Source of the DNA: Methylomonas sp. LL1 | Lineage (GTDB): Bacteria; Pseudomonadota; Gammaproteobacteria; Methylococcales; Methylomonadaceae | Direction: 5' to 3' | NCBI RefSeq assembly: GCF_015711015.1 | Contig: NZ_CP064653.1 | Span: forward strand, 1,550,001 to 1,614,000 | Length of the DNA: 64,000 nucleotides | Shown: positions 26,406 through 35,620 of the stretch, piece by piece | Position numbering within the stretch: the stretch's first letter is position 1 | How the letters are laid out: each line of letters begins with the position of its first letter | The notes under the pieces: generated by a model | The model's input: only the letters and a program-made list of their open reading frames with translations | What the model was told of the DNA's origin: nothing | The model's database searches: none | Program-made: the position numbers and the translations under genes

Positions 26406-26745
26406 GTTAACCACCTCTGAATCGGAAATATGCCTTCGACCAAGAAGGTTATCCGGCCTGGCTTATTGCCGGCTTAAGACTTGGCTCCCGATTGTAAACT
26501 TGTATCTCAGACACTGATACTCTCTTTCACTTTGGATTCTCTAAACCAGTGATCAAATTTATCAGAATCCAATCACCCCTCACATAGGTCAAATGTTGCA
26601 GAGTCCCTCGGCATAACCGGGATTTACCATCAATCATTTGCGGGGCTATCTTATTCAGAGGCCTTGTATCAAAATATGGAACGCCGGCATCAGCACCAAG
26701 CGCTTCCCTGCGGCCTTTTTTGTTTCGTAATTAGCCAATCTTTTA
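26406..26745. other. Intergenic leader before the corrinoid operon
   Basis: 340 bases without a gene. A weak inverted repeat GTATC...GATAC lies near 26502-26520. A long-range AGGCC (26659) and GGCCT (26712) pair is followed directly by a T run (26716-26721) 25 bases before the corrinoid gene, which could form an attenuator-like terminator. No B12-box of a cobalamin riboswitch and no sigma-54 element could be found. The promoter was not identified. Confidence 0.25.
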
Positions 26746-27393
26746 ATGCTCCCAACAAATATTCAAAATTCAGTGCAAAACTTCCGTAAAGCACTGGAAT
26801 CGCTTGACCGGATTCAGGCCGAAACATTGTTTCAACAAGCTTTAACCGGAGATTCGGTCATCGAAGTGGTGGAACGGTTTGTCGTGCCGGCCTTGGAACA
26901 AATCGGCCAGCGCTGGAACGATGGCCATATTGCCCTTTCGCAGGTCTACATGAGCGGCAAATTTTGCGAGGAACTGGTCGACCGCGCCCTACCGCCCTGC
27001 GCGCCGGAACGTAAACATCAGCCCCGGCAGGCTATCGTGGTGCTCAACGATTACCACATGCTGGGCAAGCGCATTGTCTATTCGGTGATGCGGGCCAGCG
27101 GCTTCGAACTGTTCGATTACGGACGCATGGACGTCGGCGAACTGGTCGAGCGCATCGTTGTCGACAAACTCGAAATCCTATTGGTTTCGGTGCTGATGCT
27201 ACCCTCGGCGCTCAAGATTCGAGAACTGCGCGACGCACTCGACGCCCGAGGCATTGCGCTGAAAATCCTGGTCGGCGGCGCACCTTTTCAATTCGATCCG
27301 CAACTCTGGCAAGAGGTCGGCGCCGACGCGATGGGGTTATCGGCGGCCGATGCCGTGGTTATTGTGCAACGCTGGGCGGGAGACATGGCATGA
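26746..27393 (+). CDS. Corrinoid (cobalamin-binding) protein
   Basis: 215 residues: an N-terminal four-helix cap (about 1-90, with QIGQRWNDGHIALSQVYMSG, the methionine synthase-like B12-cap pattern) and a Rossmann-like B12-binding domain with D102-Y-H104-M-L-G107, the DxHxxG motif whose His becomes the lower axial cobalt ligand. Size and layout match MtaC/MtmC-type methyl carriers. It overlaps the next gene by four bases (ATGA). No good ribosome binding site is visible before the ATG. It should carry a methyl group between a donor methyltransferase and the UroD-type enzyme; the donor enzyme is absent from the window. Confidence 0.9.
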   Translation: MLPTNIQNSVQNFRKALESLDRIQAETLFQQALTGDSVIEVVERFVVPALEQIGQRWNDGHIALSQVYMSGKFCEELVDRALPPCAPERKHQPRQAIVVLNDYHMLGKRIVYSVMRASGFELFDYGRMDVGELVERIVVDKLEILLVSVLMLPSALKIRELRDALDARGIALKILVGGAPFQFDPQLWQEVGADAMGLSAADAVVIVQRWAGDMA

Positions 27394-28424
27394 ATTCAAT
27401 GCAACGGGTTCTGACCACCCTCAGTTTTAAAGAGCCAGACCGGGTGCCGCTATTTTTGTTCACCGGGCTGCAAGGCGCCGGAGAGCTGGGTTTGTCGATC
27501 GAGGACTATTTTTCCCGATCCGATTATGTGGTCGAAGGGCAAATGCGTTTGCTAAAGAAATACCGTGGCGACTGTATCACCGGTTTTTTTTACGCCGCGA
27601 TTGAATTGCAGGCCTGGGGCGGCGAAGCCATTTTTCAGCCGGATTGCCCGCCCAACGCCGGCCCCGCCATCATTCGACGGCCCGAGGACATTGACCGTTT
27701 GCGGGCGCCAAGGGTTGCCGATTCCCCGCTTTTATTAAGAGTGCTGGAAACGATTCGACAACTGAAAGCGCGGGTGGGAGATACGGTACCGATAATCGGC
27801 ATCGTGATCTCGCCGTTTTCATTGCCGGTGATACAAATGGGCTTTGACCGTTACATCGAATTGATTTACGAACAGCCCGAGCGGCTGGCCAAGCTAATGC
27901 GCATCAACGAAGATTTTTGCGTCGAATGGGCCAATGCCCAACTGGCGGCGGGCGCCACCGCTGTTGGTTATTTCGACCCGGTATCTTCCGTGACCATCAT
28001 CCCTCGTGAACTTTATCTGCAAACCGGGCAGCAAGTTGCCATGCGCACGCTGGCGCGCATCAACGGCCCGGCCGCCACGCATCTGGCGTCCGGCCGCTGC
28101 CTGCCCATCATCGACGACATCGCCGCCACCGGCAGCGCCGGGCTGGGCGTCAGCGCGCTGGAGGATCTGGCGGCACTGAAAGCCGCCGCCCAGGGTAAGC
28201 TGACCTTGATCGGCAATCTCAACGGCATCGAAATGCGGCGCTGGACGGCGGAACAGGCGGAGCGCGAAGTAAAATCCGCCATCGCCAAAGCCGGGCGCGG
28301 CGGCGGTTTCATCCTGGCCGACAACCACGGCGAAATTCCCTGGCAAGTGCCGGAACAAACCCTGCTGGCTATCGCCGATGCCGTCGAACGCTGGGGACGT
28401 TATCCGCTGGACTGGATCGAGTAA
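27390..28424 (+). CDS. UroD-family (MtaA-like) corrinoid methyltransferase homologue
   Basis: 344 residues with the uroporphyrinogen decarboxylase TIM-barrel fold (FKEPDRVPLF start, GTVPIIGxxxSPF region, AGATAVGYFDP). In MtaA/MtbA and CmuA enzymes zinc is held by His-x-Cys and a distal Cys. Here the corresponding sites read H231-L-A233 (with C237 nearby) and D-N-H313-G-E-I-P, so the usual Cys ligands are replaced. The protein therefore belongs to a variant subgroup, perhaps with another metal site or a binding rather than catalytic role (inference). ATGA overlap with the corrinoid gene and a six-base gap before the kinase gene mark one operon. Confidence 0.87.
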   Translation: MNSMQRVLTTLSFKEPDRVPLFLFTGLQGAGELGLSIEDYFSRSDYVVEGQMRLLKKYRGDCITGFFYAAIELQAWGGEAIFQPDCPPNAGPAIIRRPEDIDRLRAPRVADSPLLLRVLETIRQLKARVGDTVPIIGIVISPFSLPVIQMGFDRYIELIYEQPERLAKLMRINEDFCVEWANAQLAAGATAVGYFDPVSSVTIIPRELYLQTGQQVAMRTLARINGPAATHLASGRCLPIIDDIAATGSAGLGVSALEDLAALKAAAQGKLTLIGNLNGIEMRRWTAEQAEREVKSAIAKAGRGGGFILADNHGEIPWQVPEQTLLAIADAVERWGRYPLDWIE

Positions 28425-28429
28425 CGCCG

Positions 28430-31330
28430 ATGAAGCTCGATAACGGCAAGCACTGCATTCTCTGCTGCGACGGCTTTCGGCGCGAACTGGCCGCCGCCGT
28501 GGCCGCCGAAGCCTGGGACGATGTCGACATCGCCGGCTTTTCTACACATTGCGGTAATCCTCCGCTCAATTGGGACGATCTGAGTCCTTTACTCGGCGAA
28601 GGCTGTAGCCAAATTACGATCATGGGAATGAGTTGCCTGAGAACGCTAGGCGAGCCTCCACCCGATTGGCCAACGGTGCGCTTCGAGCATCTTGAGCAAT
28701 GTTTCCACCTGATCGCCGGCTCCGCATTAGTATCCGATGCCATCGAGAGCGGCGCCTATCTGATGACGCCGGCCTGGTTGGAACACTGGCCCGAGCGTTT
28801 GGCCGACATGGGTTTTGGGCCGGAAAATGCCGGCGAATTCTTTCGCGATGTCACGCGCGAATTGCTGCTGCTCGATACCGGCCTTGATCCCAACGCCAGC
28901 GCAAACCTGGCCGAATTCGCCAAGGCAGTAGGGCTTCCGACCCGGCGTATGGCCGTCGGTATCGATCATACCCGCCTGTATCTGAACAAGATCGTCATGG
29001 CATGGCGCTTGGAACAATCGCAGCACGCCGCCCAGGACTTGCATGACCGCCACGCGCGCGAGCACAGCGATCAAATGATGGCGATCGATTGCCTATCGCG
29101 CTTGGGCCGCATCATGACCGAGGCCCAAGCGATTGCCGCCATTGAGGAACTGTTCCGGATGCTGTTTGCGCCGCAACAATTGCATTATTTGCGGATCGAA
29201 GACGGCGGAATCGATCCCCATCACTCGGTACCCGCCGATCTACTGGCGCAAATGCTTGCATTGAATGCCGATTATGCCTGGACTGAAAGCCGGCAAGGAT
29301 TTCTACTGCGCATCCGCCGCAATGGCGAGCCGCTGGGGCTGGTTGCCATCGAACAGTTGGCTTTTCCCGAATATCGCGAGCAATACCTCAATCTCGCGCT
29401 GGCGATTGCCGGCGTCTGCGCGCTGGCGATCGAGAATGCCCGCGCCTACCAACGCACCAAGGCAATAGAAGCTGAACTGCGGGAAAAAGAAGAGCGATTG
29501 TCGCTAGCTACCCTGGTCAATGGCGTCGGCATCTGGGACTGGAATCTGCTTACCGAGGAAATGATCTGGGACGACTCCATGTATGCGCTCTATCAACTCC
29601 GCCGAGACGATTTTGCAGGCACCGAGCAAGCCTGGCGAACAGCCTTGCATCCGGACGATCTGGCCCGTGGCGACCGCGAAGTGGCGGCTGCAATTTCCGG
29701 CGAAAAACCTCTGGACACCGAATTTCGAGTTTGCTGGCCGAACGGCGAAGTACGTTACATCAAGGCGGTCGCCAAGGTATTTCGCGACGGCGGTGGCAAG
29801 CCGCTGCGCATGCTCGGCACCAACATCGATATTACCGAACTAAAACGCGCCGAAGCCGAACTCGATCAATATCGCCAGCATCTGGAACAACTGGTGGAAC
29901 ATCGCACCCTTGAACTCTTGACCGCCAAGGAGGCCGCCGAGGCCGCCAATCGCGCCAAAAGTGTTTTTCTGGCCAATATGAGCCATGAATTACGCACGCC
30001 GTTGAACGCGATTCTCGGCTTTTCCAACATGATGCGCAAAAATACGCGCCTGGAACAGAGCGAGCGCGACAACCTCGACATCATCAATCGCAGCGGTGAA
30101 CACCTATTAAGTGTCATTAATGACGTGCTGGAAATGGCCAAGATCGAAACCGGGCGCATACGATTCGAAGAAGTTCCATTTGATCTTGGCGGCATGGTGA
30201 GCGACACCTCCGATATGCTCGCCGCACGCGCCAGAAAAAAAGGGCTGCAATTGCTCATCGACCAGACTTCGCCGTTTCCGCGCTTCATCATCGGCGACCA
30301 AGGCCATCTGCGCCAGATACTGATCAACCTGCTCGAAAATGCCATCAAATTCACGTTGCAGGGCAGCGTCACCTTACGTCTGGGGATAAAACAAAACGCC
30401 ACTGCCCATCTTGCGATTGAAGTCGAAGACACAGGCCCCGGCATTCCACTGGAAGATCAGCCACGTATCTTCGAACCGTTTGTGCAACTGGGCGAACATG
30501 GCATCAATCAGGGCACGGGGCTCGGCCTGACTATCACACGTCAATTCGTGCAAATGATGGGTGGCAGTCTCATGCTGGAAAGCGAACCTGGAAAAGGCTC
30601 TGTATTCCGGGTTGAATTACCACTGAAAGAAGCACGCGAGGCGGACGTAATTCCTAAGCCGGTACAACAGACTCAGGGCGAGGTGGTCAGTCTGGCGCCC
30701 GGACAACCCGACTACCGCATCCTGATTGTTGAAGACCAATTGGAGAATCGACAGCTACTCACCCAACTGATGGAGTCGGTCGGTTTTCAGGTCAAACTGG
30801 CGGAGAACGGAGAACAGGGCGTGCAACTTTTCCTGAGCTGGCGGCCGCATCTGATCTGGATGGATAGGCGCATGCCGGTGATGGATGGTCTTGAAGCCAC
30901 CCGGTCTATTCGCAAACTTCCGGGCGGCAAAGAGGTGAGGATCGTTGCCGTCACCTCCTCCGCCTTTATGGAGCAGCGCGACGAAATGTTGAATGCGGGA
31001 ATGGATGACTTGGTGCGAAAACCCTATCGCTTCAACGAAATCTACCAATGCCTGACCAGACAACTCGGTGTGCAATTCATCCATGCCCAAGCGCAACCGG
31101 AAAAGGCAGTGGAGACAATGCCGCTGACCGCGCAGATGTTGTCGGTGCTACCGCCAAGCATGTGCCAAGAGCTTCAGGATACCCTGAAATCCCTGGATGC
31201 CGAACGCATCGCCGAATTGATTGAACAAGTCGCTTCCTATGATGCAAACCTGCGGAAGACGCTAGCCCAATTGGTGGATAACTTCGACTACCTTGCAATC
31301 CTGAAGGTATTGCAGACACTCCATCGCTAA
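28430..31330 (+). CDS. DUF1638-GAF-PAS hybrid histidine kinase
   Basis: 966 residues, no membrane span. Residues 1-190 match the DUF1638 pattern (C9, C12, C13, H40-C41-G, C91, and GAYLMTPAWLEHW), a domain otherwise seen as a stand-alone protein with corrinoid methyltransferases. Then GAF-like ~205-340, PAS ~355-475 (GIWDWNLLTEEMIWDD, FRDGGGKPLRMLGTNIDITE), HisKA with H519 (ANMSHELRTPLNAILGF), HATPase_c ~625-735, receiver with D812 (WMDRRMPVMDG) and an ~80-residue helical tail without a phosphorylatable His. Its GMSCLRTLGEPP and AGS segments and many Cys suggest a metal or corrinoid contact. Cytosolic kinase co-transcribed with a corrinoid protein and a methyltransferase: a likely methyl-status sensor (inference). 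The receiver lacks an output domain; a partner regulator must lie elsewhere. Confidence 0.88.
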   Translation: MKLDNGKHCILCCDGFRRELAAAVAAEAWDDVDIAGFSTHCGNPPLNWDDLSPLLGEGCSQITIMGMSCLRTLGEPPPDWPTVRFEHLEQCFHLIAGSALVSDAIESGAYLMTPAWLEHWPERLADMGFGPENAGEFFRDVTRELLLLDTGLDPNASANLAEFAKAVGLPTRRMAVGIDHTRLYLNKIVMAWRLEQSQHAAQDLHDRHAREHSDQMMAIDCLSRLGRIMTEAQAIAAIEELFRMLFAPQQLHYLRIEDGGIDPHHSVPADLLAQMLALNADYAWTESRQGFLLRIRRNGEPLGLVAIEQLAFPEYREQYLNLALAIAGVCALAIENARAYQRTKAIEAELREKEERLSLATLVNGVGIWDWNLLTEEMIWDDSMYALYQLRRDDFAGTEQAWRTALHPDDLARGDREVAAAISGEKPLDTEFRVCWPNGEVRYIKAVAKVFRDGGGKPLRMLGTNIDITELKRAEAELDQYRQHLEQLVEHRTLELLTAKEAAEAANRAKSVFLANMSHELRTPLNAILGFSNMMRKNTRLEQSERDNLDIINRSGEHLLSVINDVLEMAKIETGRIRFEEVPFDLGGMVSDTSDMLAARARKKGLQLLIDQTSPFPRFIIGDQGHLRQILINLLENAIKFTLQGSVTLRLGIKQNATAHLAIEVEDTGPGIPLEDQPRIFEPFVQLGEHGINQGTGLGLTITRQFVQMMGGSLMLESEPGKGSVFRVELPLKEAREADVIPKPVQQTQGEVVSLAPGQPDYRILIVEDQLENRQLLTQLMESVGFQVKLAENGEQGVQLFLSWRPHLIWMDRRMPVMDGLEATRSIRKLPGGKEVRIVAVTSSAFMEQRDEMLNAGMDDLVRKPYRFNEIYQCLTRQLGVQFIHAQAQPEKAVETMPLTAQMLSVLPPSMCQELQDTLKSLDAERIAELIEQVASYDANLRKTLAQLVDNFDYLAILKVLQTLHR

Positions 31331-31602
31331 ACCAAACCTTAGGCTTTCGGCTTTACAATTTCGCCGTTGGGCAATCTGAGATTTTTGCAACCACGGCGCC
31401 GTTTGATTTTAATCAGTGCCTGAAAGGAAACTCGCTTTTTTCAAAATCCTGCCGGCTCACTGAGCATGGTCACAGCTGTTTTTTCGGCACGGGCCAAGCA
31501 ATTTACCCTGCTGAGCGTCCCCAAATGATGCCAATCAGCCATTCCGAGTGAATTTTGGACTCATCTTTCCTTGCGCTTTTGGCTTTTTTCCGCCATTTGC
31601 TT

Positions 31603-32032
31603 ATGTCTTGATCTTCGATCAAATGCGCCCAAAATCGGCGTTGCCACTTGTGCCCTTTGGGTAAATATCCAGCTCGCGGCGTTTTTTACGGCTTTTTGAA
31701 ACTCTTTCGCCTACATCAATTGACCGAGAAAATCTCCCTTTCAACATATTTCACCGTATCGAAAAATTGCCATCGTCTGACCGCACTGTCCAAATGCTCG
31801 GCAACTGCTCCATGCTTTGCCCTACCTCCTGCATCCATGCAGTCGAATGCAAATGATCCGGCATAATCACTACCGCATTCATATAAAAAGGTCTTTGATA
31901 TTTTAAATATCAAAAGGCATCTCGCAATGCATCAATCTTTTCAATCAACAAACGCTTGTTTCTTCGCTCGGCAAGATTGACTGTAAAAAATCACATGACT
32001 TTCGGTATATAAAATCGTCGGTATTCGGTCAT
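31603..32032 (-). pseudogene. Relic of a REP-associated tyrosine transposase (RAYT)
   Basis: On the minus strand MTEYRRFYIPKVM, stop, FFTVNLAERRNKRLLIEKID, stop, YMNAVVIMPDHLHS (the HxH metal motif of Y1 transposases), a run of disrupted sequence, and finally KWQRRFWAHLIEDQD in another frame. These are successive conserved blocks of RAYT/TnpA_REP proteins, broken by at least two stops and frameshifts. The 270 bases between the kinase gene end (31330) and 31603 hold no recognisable gene. Confidence 0.8.
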
Positions 32033-32086
32033 GATGTTTTTAATTACGCGATCGATGCGCCTCCTAACGTCGGCAGCATCCTATAG

Positions 32087-32194
32087 GCGCACATTATCGA
32101 GTTGGAAATAAACCCCGCACGACCGCGTTACCTGCTGACTGATGTCGGCGTGGGCTATCGTCTGGCGATCAATGACGATCGACTTGAGTTGTAA
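32087..32194 (+). pseudogene. C-terminal relic of an OmpR/KdpE-type response regulator
   Basis: The frame [26 protein letters not shown], ending INDDRLEL and TAA at 32192, corresponds to the last part of a winged-helix response regulator (compare KdpE: [18 protein letters not shown]). An in-frame TAG directly precedes it, and nothing else of the gene is seen. It lies 175 bases before kup, so it may be the leftover of a kdp regulatory locus for potassium (inference). Confidence 0.6.
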
Positions 32195-32369
32195 ATCGAG
32201 TCGAAGATGCTGTTGGACAAGTGCATTTTTACGATTTTTTTATATGGTGTTCCGTATAGTGCGGCCTCTTGTATTTTCCGCGCCAGTTGTCGCTAGGTCT
32301 GCCGTTGAGCCGATCCCTTCGGTTTCTGCCGAACTCAGTGAGTTTGGTCTAATTAAATCCTTTAATTCC

Positions 32370-33321
32370 ATGTCTGCCAATCCGAAAGACTCCCAACTAA
32401 GAACGTTAACCTTGAGCGCTATCGGCGTCGTCTTCGGCGACATCGGTACCAGTCCCTTGTATGCAGTCAAGGAAGTATTTCACGCTGGGTTAACGACCGA
32501 TACTACGCATGTCTTTGGTGCTCTATCACTCATTTTTTGGTCATTGACTATGGTTGTTACCACCAAATACGCCATATTCATTATGCGGGCCGATAACAAG
32601 GGCGAAGGCGGCATCATGGCTCTACTAGCTTTGACGCTGCAAACAGCAAAGAATAATCCACAAAAAACCCGATTTATCGTCATCACCGGTTTGATCGGCG
32701 CGGTGTTATTTTATGGCGACAGCATTATCACGCCGGCTATTTCAGTACTTAGCGCGGTGGAAGGTCTACAAATCATCGCTCCCCAACTCGAACATTACGT
32801 ACTGCCCGTAACTTTTGTGGTATTGGGAGGACTATTCCTGATCCAGGCCTGGGGCACCGAAACAGTCGGCAAATTATTTGCGCCTATTATGTGCGTATGG
32901 TTTGCGGTATTGGCAATCATGGGCTTGATCAATATTGTCCAGCAACCCGAGGTGCTAAAGGCGATTAATCCCTATTACGCTGTCAGTTTGTTGGGTGAAC
33001 TGGGCTGGAAAGGCTTTTTAATCATGGGGTCGGTAGTGTTGGTCATTACCGGCGCCGAAGCACTGTATGCCGATATGGGCCATTTCGGCTTGAAACCGAT
33101 ACGCTATGCCTGGTTCGGCTTCGTCTTTCCGGCTCTGTTGCTGAATTACTTTGGACAAGGTGCGCTGTTGATCGGCCATCCCGAAGCAATTGAAAACCCT
33201 TTCTATCTGCTGGCGCCGACCTGGGCACTTTATCCCTTATTGATTCTATCGACGTTGGCAACGGTGATCGCCTCGCAAGCGGTTATTTCCGGAGCGTTTT
33301 CACTGACCCGGCAGGCCATTC
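32370..33321 (+). pseudogene. kup: kup potassium transporter, 5' part, interrupted by IS
   Basis: First ~317 codons of a KUP-family K+ uptake protein: [21 protein letters not shown] start, six or more membrane spans, then ...SLTRQAI cut by the IS3 element after ATTC (33318-33321). The ATG at 32370 gives [13 protein letters not shown]; a longer open frame from 32142 has no homologous start. The frame continues into the IS only to a stop at 33336. Joining 32370-33321 with 34574-35499 gives exactly 626 codons (625 residues, like E. coli Kup with 622), so precise excision would restore the gene. Confidence 0.93.
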
Positions 33322-33383
33322 TGATGTGGCTACACTAAACCGGACACACTTTTTAAAATAATCTAAAAAAGCGTGAATCCAAA

Positions 33384-33680
33384 ATGAGCCAAGAAAAACC
33401 CAATACCTATACAGCCGAATTCAGAGCCTCAGCCGTCAAGTTGGCGAATGAATCCGATAAACCGATCAGCCAGGTAGCCCAGGATCTTGGCATTAACGTC
33501 AATACCTTGCATACCTGGATAGGAAAATACAGTCGCCCCAAAGACAGCAATAAAGCGGTCCGTACCGATGAACATCTGTACGATGAACTCAAGCGCCTTA
33601 AGAAGGAAGTGGCCCGATTGACCGAGGAGCGCGATTTACTAAAAAAGGCAGCGGCGTACTTCGCCAAGGAACAAAGATGA
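33384..33680 (+). CDS. IS3-family OrfA (HTH) of copy 1
   Basis: 98 residues. N-terminal helix-turn-helix of the HTH_Tnp_1 type ([38 protein letters not shown]) and a C-terminal leucine-zipper-like helix ([26 protein letters not shown]). Binds the IS ends. The end of the gene contains the slippery heptamer and overlaps orfB by four bases. The MSQEK start is 62 bases inside the IS. Confidence 0.95.
   Translation: MSQEKPNTYTAEFRASAVKLANESDKPISQVAQDLGINVNTLHTWIGKYSRPKDSNKAVRTDEHLYDELKRLKKEVARLTEERDLLKKAAAYFAKEQR
33641..33647 (+). promoter_or_regulatory. Programmed -1 frameshift heptamer A-AAA-AAG
   Basis: The A6G run is in the exact X-XXY-YYZ phase of orfA (CTA AAA AAG). A -1 slip moves ribosomes into the orfB frame, which is open from here to the orfB ATG at 33677 ([11 protein letters not shown]), giving an OrfAB fusion transposase, as known for IS3 elements. 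Copy 2 has the same sequence. Confidence 0.75.
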
Positions 33681-34540
33681 AGTACGCCTGGATCAAGCAG
33701 CATGCAGAGGACTTTGCGGTAGATACCCTGTGCCGGTTCATGAGGGTATCCCGAAGCGCCTACTACGACTGGCTGAAGCAAGGCCCCTCTGCGGGCGAAC
33801 AAGACGATGCCGCCCTATCCGAGATGATCCAAAGCACCTTTGGCAAAAGCCGGGCAACCTACGGTACGCGCCGTCTCAAAGCCGCCTTATCCGCTCAGAA
33901 CCGAACCGTCAGCCGCCGCCGTATCGGTCGTTTGATGCGAGAAGCGGGGTTGGCCTGTAAAACCAAGCGCAAATTCAAAGCCACGACGAATTCGAAGCAT
34001 CATCAACCGGTTGCGTCCAATCACCTGGATCGGCAATTTGCCGTGGAAAAGCCCAATCAAGTCTATGCCGGCGACACCACCTATATCCATACGCAGGAGG
34101 GCTGGCTGTATCTGGCCGTGGTGATTGATCTCTATTCCCGGCAAGTCGTGGGCTGGTCTATGGCCGAACATATGCGGACCAAACTGGTGAACGATGCGCT
34201 ACTGATGGCGGTTTGGAAGCGCAAGCCCGAGAAAGGCTTGCTATGGCATACCGATCGCGGCAGCCAATATGCATCGGACAGCCATCGAGCCTTATTAACG
34301 CAACACGGCATCCGGCAAAGCATGAGTCGTAAGGGAAACTGCTGGGATAATGCCGTCTCGGAAAGTTTCTTTCATACCCTGAAAACCGAGTTGATACATC
34401 ACCAGACCTATCGAACCCGATCCGAGGCCAGGCAGGCCGTATTCGAATATATCGAAGTGTTTTATAACCGCGAGCGACTTCATTCCGCCAATGGCTACCT
34501 GTCGCCCGTTGACTACGAAGTGCAGCTTAAAGCTGCTTAG
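33677..34540 (+). CDS. IS3-family transposase OrfB of copy 1
   Basis: 287 residues. N-terminal HTH_21 region ([31 protein letters not shown]), then an rve integrase core with DDE residues: D in YAGDTTYI, D in [11 protein letters not shown] and E in [14 protein letters not shown]. Full length, no disruption, so the element is probably active. The ATG overlaps orfA by ATGA. Confidence 0.96.
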   Translation: MKYAWIKQHAEDFAVDTLCRFMRVSRSAYYDWLKQGPSAGEQDDAALSEMIQSTFGKSRATYGTRRLKAALSAQNRTVSRRRIGRLMREAGLACKTKRKFKATTNSKHHQPVASNHLDRQFAVEKPNQVYAGDTTYIHTQEGWLYLAVVIDLYSRQVVGWSMAEHMRTKLVNDALLMAVWKRKPEKGLLWHTDRGSQYASDSHRALLTQHGIRQSMSRKGNCWDNAVSESFFHTLKTELIHHQTYRTRSEARQAVFEYIEVFYNRERLHSANGYLSPVDYEVQLKAA

Positions 34541-34573
34541 CTGTGTGTCCGGAAAAGTGTTGACACATCATTC

Positions 34574-35499
34574 AGCTGGGCTATTCACCACGTATGAACA
34601 TTCACCATACCTCCGGCGATGAAATGGGACAAATCTACATTCCGGCGGTGAACTGGCTATTGATGGTATCGGTATTTATTCTGGTGGCGGGTTTCGGTTC
34701 GTCCTCGGCCCTGGCTTCCGCCTATGGCTTAGCGGTAACGGGCACCATGATCACTACCACGATACTGGCGTTTATTGTGATTTCGGAATTGTGGCATTGG
34801 AATAAAATTACCAGCATCAACTTTCTGTCGATTTTTTTGGCCTTGGATATTTTATATTTCGTGGCTAACAGCCTGAAAATCCCCGAAGGTGGTTGGTTGC
34901 CTGTTACGGTGGGTGCCGTGCTGTTCGTAATCATGACCACCTGGATTAAAGGACGTGATTTGCTAGCCAGAAACATGGATGAAAAACGGGTGATGTTCGA
35001 AGACCTGGAACAACGCATACAGACTCATCATCTGGAAAATGTATCCGGCACTGCAATTTATCTGGCCAAAAATCTGCACGGCGTGCCGCAAGTGCTGTTG
35101 CACAATTTGGAGCATAATCACGTATTACACGAACAAATGGTCGTGCTCACTATCGTCACCAAGAATGTACCCTATGTCGAAGAAGATCAACGCATCAAAA
35201 TTCGTGTGTTTGGTGAAAAGGGCAAATTCTTTCGAATAAAAATGTACTTTGGCTTTCAAGATGAGCCGGACATGCGCCGAGCCTTACAACTCTGCGCGCG
35301 GCAAGGTTTGTTCGTCGACCCAAAGACCGCATCGTTTTTTATCGCCAGCGAGAAATTATTCTTCCGCCGCCATTGCCCGATGCCAAAGTGGCAAAGAGCC
35401 TTGTTTCGCTTCCTTTACCATAATGCCTCCAGTGCTATCGATTATTTTAGGATTCCGGTTGACCGGGTAATTGAACTAGGCATTCGAATTGAGTTGTAA
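34574..35499 (+). pseudogene. kup: kup potassium transporter, 3' part
   Basis: Second part of the interrupted kup: LGYSPRMNIHHTSGDEMGQIYIPAVNWLLM follows the target duplication and continues with the last membrane spans and the cytoplasmic C-terminal domain (to IRIEL at 35499). The frame is fully preserved, so the insertion is recent. A start at ATG 34594 (MNIHH) could give a truncated product lacking the N-terminal transport core, so function is lost. Confidence 0.92.
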
Positions 35500-35620
35500 C
35501 AAGAGTTTAGGGCGCGGACGGTTTACACCAGCACACCGCTAAAAGCATCGTTAGTATTGCAATCATTTGATATTCGGTGCAGTTATCTTGTTAAAATGAC
35601 ACTCACAACGTTTATCCGGA

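Larger units (their letters stand above)
33322..34570 (+). mobile_element. IS3-family insertion sequence, copy 1 (in kup)
   Basis: 1249-bp element bounded by imperfect inverted repeats: left end TGATGTGGCTACACT, right end (reverse complement) TGATGTGTCAACACT, both continuing to CCGGACACAC. A 3-bp target duplication TTC lies at 33319-33321 and 34571-34573. Carries overlapping orfA and orfB and an A6G frameshift signal. Near-identical to the inverted copy at 55147-56395; at least three base differences are seen (two in the left terminal region, one silent in orfB). Confidence 0.96.

Noticed and set aside
26406..26745. Cobalamin riboswitch before the corrinoid operon
   Set aside because: No GCCACTG B12 box or matching fold was found in the leader.
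31648..31866. 72-residue plus-strand frame
   Set aside because: It is the antisense of the RAYT relic.
32142..32369. N-terminal extension of kup
   Set aside because: The 76 extra residues are not Kup-like and begin within the response-regulator relic; ATG 32370 fits homologues.
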